Assembly: GCA_022450155.1 (NCBI GenBank)
Contig: JAKUQR010000018.1
Span: 1 to 64,000 of the forward strand
Source of the DNA: Gammaproteobacteria bacterium
Lineage (GTDB): Bacteria; Pseudomonadota; Gammaproteobacteria; Arenicellales; UBA868
Length of the DNA stretch: 64,000 bases
Direction of reading: 5' to 3'
Shown: positions 28,270-37,800 of the stretch, in pieces
How the letters are laid out: each line of letters opens with the position of its first letter
How positions within the stretch are numbered: the stretch's first letter is position 1
The notes under the pieces: generated by a model
Seen by the model: the letters and a program-made list of their open reading frames with translations, nothing else
What the model was told of the DNA's origin: nothing
Databases searched by the model: none
Program-made: the position numbers and the translations under genes

Positions 28270-29259
28270 ATGCAGTTTTTGATCATCACACTTAAGCGTG
28301 CCGGTTTTGGTCTCGTATTGCTTGTTGCTGTTTTGGCGTTGAATTTTGTGCTGATACACATTGCTCCAGGCGATGTCGCAGACACGATTGCCCAGGATGC
28401 TGGTGGATTAGATGCAGAGATAATGGAGCAGATTCGCGAAGATTACGGGCTTGATCTACCTTTGTGGGAGCAGATGGCGAAATATTTCTGGGGTGTGGCA
28501 AGGCTAGATCTTGGTTATTCTTTTTACTATAACGAGCCGGTTACCAAACTCATAATGGAGAAGTTACCAGCCACTCTTTTGTTAGTGATCAGTGCCCAGG
28601 TTATATCCATTTTCTTGGGTATATTGCTTGGTGTCACGGCAGCTCGAAACCCAAACGGGGTGACAAGCCATTTTGTTACCGTGTTGTCTTTGGTTGGCTA
28701 TGCGGCGCCGGTGTTTTGGACCGGTATCATGCTGATAATTTTGTTTTCCGTTATCGTCCCGATATTTCCCATAGGAAACATGATAGATGTGTCAGTAGAA
28801 AGGGACGGGATCGCTTATGTCATTGATGTGTTGCACCATTTAGTCTTGCCAGCGGTTACTTTGGGTTCGATTTTTCTGGCGATTTATAGCAGATTGTCGA
28901 GAGCCAGTATGTTGGATGTGTTGGGCTCTGACTATGTTAGAACAGCACGGGCCAAAGGCTTGTCGGAATTCCAAGTAGTGTTCAAGCATGCGTTGCGTAA
29001 CGCACTACTCCCAGTGGTTACAACTGTTGGATTGGTATTTTCTGGAATTATTTCCGGTGCAGTTCTTGTCGAGACTGTGTTTAGTTGGCCAGGGTTGGGA
29101 ACGTTAGCTGTCCAGGCAATTGTCGCAAGAGATACCCCAACAATTTTGGGTATCTTGTTCTTTTCATCGTTGGTTGTCGTAGTGGCGAATTTATTGACCG
29201 ATATGGTGTATCGAATTATTGATCCGAGAATCAAGACATCAGAAGGAAGTCAGGCGTAA
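28270..29259 (+). CDS. ABC transporter permease (DppB/OppB type)
   Basis: A 329-residue inner-membrane permease with six predicted helices. Family features are the N-terminal FVLIHIAPGDVADTIA periplasmic start, the LGILLGVTAA helix and the cytoplasmic EAA loop VRTARAKGLSEFQVVFKHALRNALLPVV (about 223-250), which docks with the ATPase. The DNA here is visibly more A+T-rich than the catabolic genes on either side. It partners with the following permease and the two ATPases. Confidence 0.93.
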   Translation: MQFLIITLKRAGFGLVLLVAVLALNFVLIHIAPGDVADTIAQDAGGLDAEIMEQIREDYGLDLPLWEQMAKYFWGVARLDLGYSFYYNEPVTKLIMEKLPATLLLVISAQVISIFLGILLGVTAARNPNGVTSHFVTVLSLVGYAAPVFWTGIMLIILFSVIVPIFPIGNMIDVSVERDGIAYVIDVLHHLVLPAVTLGSIFLAIYSRLSRASMLDVLGSDYVRTARAKGLSEFQVVFKHALRNALLPVVTTVGLVFSGIISGAVLVETVFSWPGLGTLAVQAIVARDTPTILGILFFSSLVVVVANLLTDMVYRIIDPRIKTSEGSQA

Positions 29260-29261
29260 TC

Positions 29262-30161
29262 GTGAGTGAAGAGCTAAAACAGCAAAGCCTGAGTCATCAA
29301 GAAATGGGTGTTGTTCAGATTGAGCACCCTTTTACAGAGGCCGCGCGAATGTTCGCCGCAAACTATGCCGCTGTCGCAGGGTTGCTTGTGTTGGCAATTA
29401 TTATCGTAGTCTCGTTGTTGGGCCCGTTTCTGTATACGGTTGATCCCTGGGAGATGGTCTGGTCTCCCTTTAGCCCCCCAGGGGCCAAAGGGTTTCTTTT
29501 AGGAACAGACTATTTAGGACGCGATCTTGTGGCCCAAATTATTCACGGTGGAAGGGCGACCATAGCAGTGGGGTGTGCTGCTGCTTTATTGAGTGTCCTG
29601 ATTGGTATTACTTTTGGAGCCCTGTCGGGATTCTATCGGGGGTGGGTTGAGGAAATTCTGATGAGAATCACGGAATTCTTTCAGGTGTTGCCGACATTGC
29701 TATTTTCTATGGTTCTTGTTGCGCTTTTTGGAGCTTCACTACAGATGATTGCGTTTGCGATTGGCATCGTTAGCTGGACTGGTGTTGCCAGGGTCACGCG
29801 AGCTGAATTTCTTAAAATTCGAGAACTCGAGTACGTTACCGCTTCGCGTTCGGCTGGTGCGAAGGCTCCGACCTTAATCTTTAGAGTGATTTTGCCTAAT
29901 GCGTTGCCACCAATTGTGGTGCAAGCGGCATTGCTGGTTGGTTTTGCAATTTTATTTGAAGCGGGTTTGAGTTTTCTAGGTTTGAGTGATCCCAACGTGG
30001 TGAGTTGGGGTGCGATGATGGGAAATAATCGACCATTCATCCTACAACACTCCTTCACAATCATGTATCCAGGCCTGGCTATTTTTATTACGGTGTTGGC
30101 CATCTCATTGGTAGGAGATGGCTTGAATGATGCATTAAATCCCAAGCTTCGGAAACGTTAA
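29262..30161 (+). CDS. ABC transporter permease (DppC/OppC type)
   Basis: A 299-residue permease with an N-terminal cytoplasmic tail, first helix near 38-60 and the typical LLGTDYLGRDLVAQIIHGGR stretch of OppC proteins (about 80-98). The EAA loop VTASRSAGAKAPTLIFRVILPNALPPIV precedes the last helices. The start is a GTG two bases after the previous stop, with GAAGGAAG upstream. Its stop overlaps the start of the ATPase gene by one base. Confidence 0.93.
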   Translation: MSEELKQQSLSHQEMGVVQIEHPFTEAARMFAANYAAVAGLLVLAIIIVVSLLGPFLYTVDPWEMVWSPFSPPGAKGFLLGTDYLGRDLVAQIIHGGRATIAVGCAAALLSVLIGITFGALSGFYRGWVEEILMRITEFFQVLPTLLFSMVLVALFGASLQMIAFAIGIVSWTGVARVTRAEFLKIRELEYVTASRSAGAKAPTLIFRVILPNALPPIVVQAALLVGFAILFEAGLSFLGLSDPNVVSWGAMMGNNRPFILQHSFTIMYPGLAIFITVLAISLVGDGLNDALNPKLRKR

Positions 30162-31168
30162 TGGCAGAACCACTACTGTCGGTTAGAAATTTGACGGTTG
30201 AGTTCACGATCCGTGGTGGTGTAGTGCCGGTGATTGATGATCTGTCATTTGATCTTGGCCCCGGTGAAACATTGAGTCTGGTCGGAGAATCTGGCTGTGG
30301 CAAAAGTATGACCGCGCTTGCAATTATGGGATTGATCCCATCACCGCCTGGAGTGATATCTGCAGGCTCAATAACTTTGCAGGGCGAAGATCTAGTTCAA
30401 ACAACAGATGCCAGGATGCGTGAGATCAGAGGCAACGAAGTTTCGATGGTTTTTCAAGAACCCATGACGTCCCTGAATCCGGTCTACACGGTAGGTGAGC
30501 AAATTGCTGAGACGCTGCGACGTCACCAGAGACTGACCCGGAAGCAGGCCCAAGTTCAGGCGATTCAGATGATAGATGCGGTACAGATACCCCTGCCTGA
30601 CCGTCGTGCAAATGATTATCCGCATCAACTATCCGGTGGAATGAGGCAGCGCATCATTATTGCGATGGCGTTGGCTTGCCAACCAAAAATTCTGATCGCA
30701 GATGAACCGACAACCGCATTGGATGTGACTGTACAGGCACAGATTTTCGATCTAATGCAGAACTTACAACATGAGACAGGTGCGGCGATCATTCTCATCA
30801 CTCACGATATGGGGTCGGTCGCCGAAATGGCTGAGCGAGTGGTGGTTATGTACGCTGGGCGTAAGATTGAAGACGGTCGAGTGGAAGATATTTTGTTGCG
30901 ACCACAGCACCCTTACACCCGAGGACTCATAGCGTGTGTGCCACATCTGTTGGGCAAAGTGACAGCGGACCGGCCATATCTTCAAGAGGTGCCTGGAATG
31001 GTGCCCCCGCTTTCTGAATTTGGCTTCGATGGTTGCATGTTCGCACCACGATGCGATCTGGTTCGCGATGTCTGTTGGCAAGAAAAACCCCACCACACAA
31101 AGCTAACAGAGACCCAAAGCGTAGCATGTTGGGAGCTTGTTACCAGCAATGAGTCAGCCGATGCCTGA
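30161..31168 (+). CDS. ABC transporter ATP-binding protein (DppD/OppD type)
   Basis: A 335-residue ATPase. Walker A is GESGCGKSM (about 44-52), the signature LSGGMRQRI, Walker B ILIADEPTTALD and the H-loop ITHDMGSV. The C-terminal oligopeptide-transporter extension (HPYTRGLIACVPHL...CMFAPRCDLVRDVCW) contains the cysteines that bind an Fe-S cluster in some DppD/OppD proteins. It starts at an overlap with the OppC stop. Confidence 0.94.
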   Translation: MAEPLLSVRNLTVEFTIRGGVVPVIDDLSFDLGPGETLSLVGESGCGKSMTALAIMGLIPSPPGVISAGSITLQGEDLVQTTDARMREIRGNEVSMVFQEPMTSLNPVYTVGEQIAETLRRHQRLTRKQAQVQAIQMIDAVQIPLPDRRANDYPHQLSGGMRQRIIIAMALACQPKILIADEPTTALDVTVQAQIFDLMQNLQHETGAAIILITHDMGSVAEMAERVVVMYAGRKIEDGRVEDILLRPQHPYTRGLIACVPHLLGKVTADRPYLQEVPGMVPPLSEFGFDGCMFAPRCDLVRDVCWQEKPHHTKLTETQSVACWELVTSNESADA

Positions 31169-32141
31169 CACTGCGCCGATGTTAGAACTTCGTGATGTGG
31201 AGGTTCGCTTCGACCTTAAGCGAACGAACCTCTTCGGTGCCGCGCTGCAGTTGAGAGCGGTCGATGGCGTTTCGCTATCGCTACAACGAGGCCAGACTAT
31301 GGCTGTTGTAGGTGAATCCGGTTCGGGTAAGACGACACTGGCTCTGGCGATCGCTCGTTTAATACCTGTAACCACCGGTAAAATTCGAATGGGTGATGTT
31401 GACCTGCTTGGCTTACAAGGTGAATCGCTCCGAACTCATCGACGGCATATGCAGTTTATTTTTCAGGATCCTTATTCGTCGTTGAATCCAAGATTACGTG
31501 CCAAGGATATCGTCCGAGAGCCACTCGATCGTTTAAGTATTGGATCAGTTAAGAGTCGTAACAATCGGGTTCAGGAACTGTTTGAACAGGTCGGGCTACG
31601 TCAGGACCAACTGAGACTGTTTCCTCATCAGTTTTCAGGTGGTCAACGCCAGCGAATTGGCATCGCCCGGGCGATTGCTTCAAGTCCTAGTCTTGTGATC
31701 TGCGATGAGCCGGTTTCGGCGCTTGATGTGGGTGTCCAGGCGCAGATACTAAACTTACTTCGCAGATTGCAAAAAGATCTCAATCTGACGTATCTGTTTA
31801 TTTCTCACGACCTTGGTGTTGTTCAACACATGTGTGACAGTATTGCAGTGATGTACATGGGCAAGATCGTCGAGCAAGCGGACCGTGAATCACTTTTTAA
31901 TAATCCCAAACATCCCTATACCCAGGCGTTGCTGTCGGCCGTGCCGTCAGCGGACCCAAATCGTAGAAACCGGGGGCGTCGCACAACCATCACTGGTGAT
32001 CCGCCGAACCCGATCGATTTGCCGCCTGGCTGTCGCTTTGCTTCACGCTGTCCACTTGTGGTCGATCAGTGCCGGACGGATCTGCCCGATCTGAGAGCGG
32101 TGGACAGAACACACCGAGTAGCGTGTCATCTAGCGGAGTGA
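31149..32141 (+). CDS. ABC transporter ATP-binding protein (DppF/OppF type)
   Basis: A 330-residue ATPase. Walker A is GESGSGKTT, the signature FSGGQRQRIGIARAI, Walker B LVICDEPVSALD and the H-loop ISHDLGVV, with the C-terminal oligopeptide-transporter segment (HPYTQALLSAVPSADP...GCRFASRCPLVVDQC). The ATG at 31149 lies inside the end of the upstream ATPase gene; this 20-base overlap suggests coupling. It completes a five-gene importer. The gene converges with the LLM oxidoreductase. Confidence 0.93.
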   Translation: MSQPMPDTAPMLELRDVEVRFDLKRTNLFGAALQLRAVDGVSLSLQRGQTMAVVGESGSGKTTLALAIARLIPVTTGKIRMGDVDLLGLQGESLRTHRRHMQFIFQDPYSSLNPRLRAKDIVREPLDRLSIGSVKSRNNRVQELFEQVGLRQDQLRLFPHQFSGGQRQRIGIARAIASSPSLVICDEPVSALDVGVQAQILNLLRRLQKDLNLTYLFISHDLGVVQHMCDSIAVMYMGKIVEQADRESLFNNPKHPYTQALLSAVPSADPNRRNRGRRTTITGDPPNPIDLPPGCRFASRCPLVVDQCRTDLPDLRAVDRTHRVACHLAE

Positions 32142-32222
32142 CCATTCGGCCCGAAATATCTGGTCCGGGTGTGCCGTGAATCGGCCTGGCGATCGAATCG
32201 CTCCGGGGGCCAGTGTTGTGAC

Positions 32223-33218
32223 CTATCCCGGGGCGCAGGCTCGGATAACCGCTTCAAAGACCGCTTTTGACTCCGCGCCGCGCGCGAATGGGCTGACGAT
32301 GGGCAGATCGATGCCCGATTCCCGATAGGCTTCGATCTTTTCCCGGCACTGGTCGGCAGTGCCGACCACGCTGGTCGCCTCGATCATGGCATCGGTCACA
32401 GCGCGGGTTGCGGCCGCCCGGTCGTTTCGGGACCAGGCCTCGGCCACTCGAGCGGCCTCCCCGGCAAACCCGTATTCGGCGATCAGACGGTTATAGCGCG
32501 GGAAAAACCCCAGGTAAAACGCCAGCCCCGGCCGTAACACATCAAGGGCATCTTCTCGGTTGTCCGCGAGTGCGGCCGGCAGCAGCGAGGTCACGTCGAT
32601 GTCAGCGGCATTTCGTCCACAGCGGGCAGCGCCCTCGGCAATCCACTGCCTGGATCGCATGCTGTTTTCCAGCGTGCTGCGGGTCAGGATAAGACCGTCG
32701 GCGATTTCACCACAGACAGAAATCATCTTCGGGAAAAGTCCCGCAAGGTAAATCGGAATGTCTTTGCGTTTCGGGCTGAACCAGAAATCGAAATTCTCGA
32801 TCGTCACCGTTTCGCCGGCGTACTGGACCACACCATCGCGCAGCAGGGCCCTGACAATGTCAACGCTTTCCCTCACCCGCGTGATCGGTTTAGCGTAATC
32901 CATCCCGTGCTCGGGTTTTACCTGCACACTGTGACTGGAACCCAGTCCCAGAATAAATCGACCGCCTGAGATTTCGTCAACTGTGGCTGCGGCCATCGCA
33001 ATGGTCGGGATCGAACGCACGAAGACGCTGGATATCGCCGTGCCCAGCAGAATTGTCGATGTCTGTGTCGCGCACGCGGTCAATACCGAGAACTGGTCAC
33101 CGCCATGGCCTTCGGCGACCCACGCCGATTCATAGCCCAGTGATTCGGCCAGCTTGACGCATTCCACTATCTCAGCCGGGCTCGGTCCTCCGGAGAAGGC
33201 GATTCCAATACGAGTCAA
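32223..33218 (-). CDS. LLM class flavin-dependent oxidoreductase
   Basis: A luciferase-like monooxygenase of about 331 residues that uses F420 or FMN. Features are IGIAFSGGPSPAEIVECVKLAESLGYESAWVAEG, a barrel strand GGRFILGLGSSHSVQVKPEHG and the DIVRALLRDG segment common to methylenetetrahydromethanopterin-reductase-like members. The longer frame has an unconvincing N-terminus. A TTG at 33216-33218, seven bases after AGGAG, gives a start immediately before the first barrel strand and is preferred. It is transcribed divergently from hydantoinase B. Confidence 0.86.
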   Translation of the reverse strand: MTRIGIAFSGGPSPAEIVECVKLAESLGYESAWVAEGHGGDQFSVLTACATQTSTILLGTAISSVFVRSIPTIAMAAATVDEISGGRFILGLGSSHSVQVKPEHGMDYAKPITRVRESVDIVRALLRDGVVQYAGETVTIENFDFWFSPKRKDIPIYLAGLFPKMISVCGEIADGLILTRSTLENSMRSRQWIAEGAARCGRNAADIDVTSLLPAALADNREDALDVLRPGLAFYLGFFPRYNRLIAEYGFAGEAARVAEAWSRNDRAAATRAVTDAMIEATSVVGTADQCREKIEAYRESGIDLPIVSPFARGAESKAVFEAVIRACAPG

Positions 33219-33381
33219 CTGACTTCTCCTGTTTGGGCGATGCAAGGTGCTACAGGTTGAAAAAAGATCGTGTGGCTTTAGCTCAACTTCAGGCATGACC
33301 TGTTTCGTGGCGGGTCAGGCGGTTATGATACGACTGTCGTACATTTCGCGCACCCTGTTTACCAGAGAGATCTTTCAATTT

Positions 33382-35049
33382 ATGCCTGATCTTGATCCTG
33401 TGACACTTTCCGTTCTCAAGGGGCGTCTCGAACAGATTGCGGACGAGATGGATGCGACGCTCTTTAGATCCGCATTTAATCCGATCATTGCGGAAGCTCA
33501 TGACGCCAGTCACGGGCTCTACCACGCCACCACCGGGGAAACCCTGGTTCAGGGAAAGAGTGGTCTGCCGATATTCGTCGGCACCATGGCGTTCGCTGTT
33601 CGACTGGTGATCGATCGCATCGATGCGGCCGATGCCCCTTTGAATTCCGGCGACATTTACATCTTCAACGATCCGTATGAAGGCGGCACGCATCTCTCCG
33701 ACTTCAAGCTGGTACGTCCTTATTTCTACCAGGGCGAACTTTTTTGTTTCCTGGCTTCGGTGGGGCACTGGCACGATGTCGGTGGCAATGTGCCTGGTAA
33801 CTACAACCCCGCAGCGACCGAGAGCTTCCAGGAAGGTATGCTGATTCCGCCCGTAAAACTCTGTGAGGGTGGGCGAATCCAAAACGACATCATTGACATC
33901 CTGAAGGCCAATTCCCGCCTGCCGGAATCGCTCTATGGCGACCTCAACGGCCAGTTGAATTCACTTGACCTCGGGGTGCAACGGCTTGATGCATTGCTCG
34001 AAGAATACGGTACCGACCAGGTTGAGCAGGCCTTCAGTCAGTTAAAACAGCGGGCCGAGGCGTTGATGCGCAGCCACATTGCAGAACTGCCTCAAGGCAG
34101 GTACTCGGCGGAAGACTGGCTCGATAATGACGGCATTGTTGACGAGCCCCTTCGTATTGCACTGGATCTTGAGATTCGTGATAACAGCATGTGCCTGGAT
34201 TTCTCAAGGACAGCGCGTTCGTGTGCGGGGCCGGTCAATATTTCCCGATCTACGACGATCGCCTGTTGTTACGTCGCCTTGAAGCACATCTTCAAGGAGG
34301 TACCGGCAAACTCCGGCGTCCTTTCGCCTATCGAATTCGTTATTCCAGAAGACAGCCTGCTGTCAGCCAGTGCGCCGCGGCCGGTCGGTGGCTATACCGA
34401 GACTATCCTGCGAATCATCGACGTGATATTCGTGGCCCTGTCTCAGGCCGATCCTTCAATCTCCAACGGTTGCGCCTACGGCACCATCAACGCTCTGTCG
34501 CTGGCCGGGTACCGTAAGGACGGGCGGCGCTGGGTGATGTTTTCCTTCTTTGGCGGTGGCCACGGCGGGCACCCCCAAGGTGATGGTCTTAACCATGGAA
34601 ATGCACCGATCTCTACAGCCACCATACCGCCGCTGGAGATTCTTGAGGCGGCGTATCCGGTATTGTTTACAAAGTGGGCGCTGCGTCCGGACAGCGGTGG
34701 GGCTGGCGAACATCGCGGCGGTTGCGGGGCGATCTACGAGATCGCGCTACTGGAGGATGAGGCCGAGGCTTTTCTGTTCGGTGACCGTGGAAAATTTCCA
34801 CCGCCGGGCGTGGTGGGTGGATCGCCAGGCAGTTGCAACCGGTTTTCATATGAGCAGGATGACGGATTTCACTCACCGGAACTGGTATCGAAGATTGTTG
34901 GGATCAAGCTGAAGAAGAATCAACGCGTTCGCCTCGAAACGCCGGGCGGTGGCGGGTACGGGAAACCGAAAAATAGGAATCCGAAACGCGTGGAAGAAGA
35001 CATCCGGCTCGGTTATGTGACGGCACGTGCCAGCGAGAATCCGCAGTAG
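33382..35049 (+). CDS. hyuB: hydantoinase B/oxoprolinase family protein
   Basis: A 555-residue HyuB-family subunit. It begins DPVTLSVLKGRLEQIADEMDATLFRSAFNPIIAEAHDASHGLY, then shows the metal-binding GDIYIFNDPYEGGTHLSDFKLVRP stretch and the GGHGGHPQGDGLNHGNAPISTATIPPLEILE block near the C-terminus, all typical of HyuB/5-oxoprolinase/acetone carboxylase beta subunits. The ATG at 33382 is preferred because the upstream part of the frame has no family resemblance. It acts with HyuA to open cyclic amides (hydantoins, oxoproline, caprolactam) in an ATP-dependent way. The order is B then A. Confidence 0.92.
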   Translation: MPDLDPVTLSVLKGRLEQIADEMDATLFRSAFNPIIAEAHDASHGLYHATTGETLVQGKSGLPIFVGTMAFAVRLVIDRIDAADAPLNSGDIYIFNDPYEGGTHLSDFKLVRPYFYQGELFCFLASVGHWHDVGGNVPGNYNPAATESFQEGMLIPPVKLCEGGRIQNDIIDILKANSRLPESLYGDLNGQLNSLDLGVQRLDALLEEYGTDQVEQAFSQLKQRAEALMRSHIAELPQGRYSAEDWLDNDGIVDEPLRIALDLEIRDNSMCLDFSRTARSCAGPVNISRSTTIACCYVALKHIFKEVPANSGVLSPIEFVIPEDSLLSASAPRPVGGYTETILRIIDVIFVALSQADPSISNGCAYGTINALSLAGYRKDGRRWVMFSFFGGGHGGHPQGDGLNHGNAPISTATIPPLEILEAAYPVLFTKWALRPDSGGAGEHRGGCGAIYEIALLEDEAEAFLFGDRGKFPPPGVVGGSPGSCNRFSYEQDDGFHSPELVSKIVGIKLKKNQRVRLETPGGGGYGKPKNRNPKRVEEDIRLGYVTARASENPQ

Positions 35050-35064
35050 AACACTGTCCAGGTG

Positions 35065-37125
35065 ATGAGTACAGGAACTAAACGAATCGTTGTTGGTGTT
35101 GATGTTGGCGGCACGTTTACTGATATGTTCTTTCTCGACGAGGTAGATGGCACATGCGAGGTCGTTAAGGTGCCCACCACGCGGGATGATCAGTCCCGGG
35201 GTATTCAGCAAGGCATCGACCGAACCCTCGGAGGGCTTACGGACGTGGCCACGATCGTGCACGGGACGACGGTTGCGACCAATGCGCTGCTTGAGCGAAA
35301 AGGTGCCCGGACCGGTCTGATCACGACCCGGGGCTTTCGGGATGTGCTGGAAATGCGGCGAAGGGACCGGCCCGACACCTGGGGCCTGTGGGGTACCTTT
35401 ACCCCGCTGATTGCCCGCGATTTTCGCCTCGAAGTGGATGAGCGGGTGCTCGCAGACGGGACCTGCATGGTGTCGATCGATCCTGACCAGGTTACGCAGG
35501 CTGCGAGGCAGTTGCGGGCCCAGGGCGCTGAGTCGATCTGTGTTTTCTTTATCAACGCTTATGCCAACGACCACAACGAACGCATGGCTGTGGAGGCGGT
35601 ACGGGCGATGTGGCCCAATCCTCATGTGACTGCTTCACATGAGATCCTGCCGGAAATCAGGGAATTCGAGCGGGCTTCGACAGCATCGCTGAACGCATAC
35701 CTCCAGCCGACCATAGGAGATTACCTCGGCCAGCTGGAGCGTCGTCTGCGAGATGGCGGGTTGACGGGAAACATCTTGATCGTACAGTCCAACGGCGGTG
35801 TCATGACGATTGATACGGCCTGCAGGCTCCCGGTTCGAACAGCGTTGTCCGGGCCTGCGGCCGGTGTGATCGCAAGTGCTCACATCGCCCGGTCGGCAGG
35901 AATCGACAATATCATTACTTGTGATATGGGTGGTACCAGTTTTGATGTCTCGGTGATCATAAAAGGCCAGAGCAAGATGGTGGCGCAGACCCAGATCGAC
36001 TTCGGTATGGTGATCAGAACGCCGATGGTCGAGATCACCACGATCGGTGCCGGCGGTGGCTCGATCGCCTGGATTGACCCAGGCGGCCTGCTCCAGGTCG
36101 GACCTGAAAGTGCCGGGTCGGATCCAGGGCCGGTCTGCTACGCCCAGGGGAACAGCCATCCGACCGTGACCGACGCCAACCTGGTCCTGGGCAGGATCAA
36201 TGCGCAGCAACCGATTGGGGGTGGACTGACTGAGCTCGATGTTGAATCGGCTGCTCGTGCAATCCAGAGCGAAATCGGAGAGCCGTTAGCGTTGGATACC
36301 ATGGCGGCGGCGGAGGCTATCATCCGGGTGGCGAATGCAAAAATGGCCGGTGCAATCCGGCTGGTGTCGGTCGAGCGCGGGCACGATCCCAAGAATTTTG
36401 TTGCCATGCCCTTCGGCGGGAGCGGCGCACTGCACGTGGGTTCGTTGATCAAGGACGTCGGGCTTGCCAGCGCGCTCGTGCCGCGTTATCCGGGAGTCAC
36501 CAGTGCGCTGGGCTGTATCGCTGCAGATATGCGGCACGACCGGGTGATGACGATTAACCAATTGCTAGAGGAACTCGACACAGCGCAGCTGGACCGGCTT
36601 GTGCGCGACAGCGCTGAAAGCGGTGAGCGCCTGTTGCGCGAAGCCGGAATTCGCCTCGATGGGATCGAGGTGACGTGCGAGCTGGACATGAACTATGTTG
36701 GACAGACGCACACGATTGCCGTGTCCTTACCGGGGCGAATTCCGGATGACTCTGCCGATCAAGAGGTTATCAGGACGGCGTTCGATCAGACTTACCGCGG
36801 TACTTACGGTCGTCTACTGGAAAATATTCCCGTGCGGGTGTTGAACCTTCGAGTTACTGTAGTGGGCCTGCGGCCGACATTCGATCTGTCAGTCATCTCT
36901 CCCGCTGCCAATACCCGGACTAGGATGACAGGAGAAAGGGATGTCTGGGTCGATGGCGCCTGGCACTCGGCCCGCGTCTACGAGCGCCTCAGTCTACCGG
37001 TAGGCGAACGCATCCATGGGCCTGCGCTGCTGGAGCAGTCCGATGCAACCATATTCATCGATCCGGGCCTGGAAGGTGTGGTCGATGATTATGGTAACTT
37101 GATTGTGCAACGGCTGGATACTTAA
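35065..37125 (+). CDS. hyuA: hydantoinase/oxoprolinase family protein, ATP-binding subunit
   Basis: A 686-residue HyuA-family subunit with an actin/Hsp70-like ATPase fold: phosphate loop GVDVGGTFTDMFFLDE at about 10-25, HGTTVATNALLERKGARTGLITTRGFRDVLEMRR, a second phosphate motif CDMGGTSFDVSVI and GAGGGSIAWID. It forms the ATP-dependent ring-opening enzyme with HyuB just upstream (15-base gap). ATG at 35065 is chosen over the adjacent in-frame GTG. Annotations such as hydantoinase, 5-oxoprolinase or acetone carboxylase cannot be separated from the sequence alone. Confidence 0.92.
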   Translation: MSTGTKRIVVGVDVGGTFTDMFFLDEVDGTCEVVKVPTTRDDQSRGIQQGIDRTLGGLTDVATIVHGTTVATNALLERKGARTGLITTRGFRDVLEMRRRDRPDTWGLWGTFTPLIARDFRLEVDERVLADGTCMVSIDPDQVTQAARQLRAQGAESICVFFINAYANDHNERMAVEAVRAMWPNPHVTASHEILPEIREFERASTASLNAYLQPTIGDYLGQLERRLRDGGLTGNILIVQSNGGVMTIDTACRLPVRTALSGPAAGVIASAHIARSAGIDNIITCDMGGTSFDVSVIIKGQSKMVAQTQIDFGMVIRTPMVEITTIGAGGGSIAWIDPGGLLQVGPESAGSDPGPVCYAQGNSHPTVTDANLVLGRINAQQPIGGGLTELDVESAARAIQSEIGEPLALDTMAAAEAIIRVANAKMAGAIRLVSVERGHDPKNFVAMPFGGSGALHVGSLIKDVGLASALVPRYPGVTSALGCIAADMRHDRVMTINQLLEELDTAQLDRLVRDSAESGERLLREAGIRLDGIEVTCELDMNYVGQTHTIAVSLPGRIPDDSADQEVIRTAFDQTYRGTYGRLLENIPVRVLNLRVTVVGLRPTFDLSVISPAANTRTRMTGERDVWVDGAWHSARVYERLSLPVGERIHGPALLEQSDATIFIDPGLEGVVDDYGNLIVQRLDT

Positions 37126-37143
37126 TCAAACACGGTGAATACG

Positions 37144-37734
37144 ATGTCGAACACGGCGCTGGTTCTGATTGATATGCAGAATGATTTTTTGCACCCCGAA
37201 GGAGCCTACGCACGCGCGGGCATCAGCTGTGAGGCGATCAGCGCACTGTCGGCATTGCTCGCACCGGTCTGCGACGCGATTCGCCGCTCTGGCGGCTGGG
37301 TCGTGTCGACGCATTTCACACTTGTTCCAGGCCGGGATGCGGAGCCGTTTATCAGTGAGCATCTCCAGGAATTGCGTCCTTTCCTTGCGAAGGGTGATTT
37401 TTCACCTGGAAGTTTTGGCCATGCGTTGATCGAGGAACTTTCTCCGGCAGATCTGTCTGTAGAGAAGGTCGCCTATTCAGCGTTCTACATGTCCCGACTG
37501 GAGTGGGTGCTGCACCAGGCTGGCATCACACATCTTGTTGCCGGCGGCATTGTCACCAATGGTGGTGTCGCATCCACGGTACGCGATGCGCATGTGCACG
37601 GATTCGAGGTAACCGTTCTGTCTGATGGTTGTGCAGCCTTCGATCAGCAGGTTCATGACGTGAATCTGGAGGCGCTCGGCAGTATCGCCAGGCTGACCAA
37701 TTGTGCGGCGTTGATCAACCAGTTGTCTGGCTGA
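37144..37734 (+). CDS. isochorismatase-family hydrolase lacking the nucleophilic cysteine
   Basis: A 196-residue protein of the isochorismatase/nicotinamidase fold. The aspartate is D10 in LVLIDMQNDF and the lysine K108 in VEKVAYSAF. At the place of the nucleophilic cysteine (consensus T-x-x-C-V) it reads TNGGV, with glycine at 141. The amidohydrolase members (nicotinamidase, N-carbamoylsarcosine amidase, maleamate amidase) need that cysteine. True isochorismatases such as EntB and PhzD lack it. This gene therefore probably performs a non-amidase reaction or is inactive as an amidase, despite its position just after hyuBA. A GTG nine bases upstream is an alternative start. Confidence 0.85.
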   Translation: MSNTALVLIDMQNDFLHPEGAYARAGISCEAISALSALLAPVCDAIRRSGGWVVSTHFTLVPGRDAEPFISEHLQELRPFLAKGDFSPGSFGHALIEELSPADLSVEKVAYSAFYMSRLEWVLHQAGITHLVAGGIVTNGGVASTVRDAHVHGFEVTVLSDGCAAFDQQVHDVNLEALGSIARLTNCAALINQLSG

Positions 37735-37800
37735 CCGACTGATTCCTGCCCGTACCGTTGCCGCGGTGATCGGACTGAAGTAGGCTGTTCTACGGGGCAA

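Noticed and set aside
37144-37734. NicF-like maleamate amidohydrolase, which would complete the NicX/NicD route
   Set aside because: The essential cysteine is missing and the gene lies 18 kb away beside hydantoinase genes.
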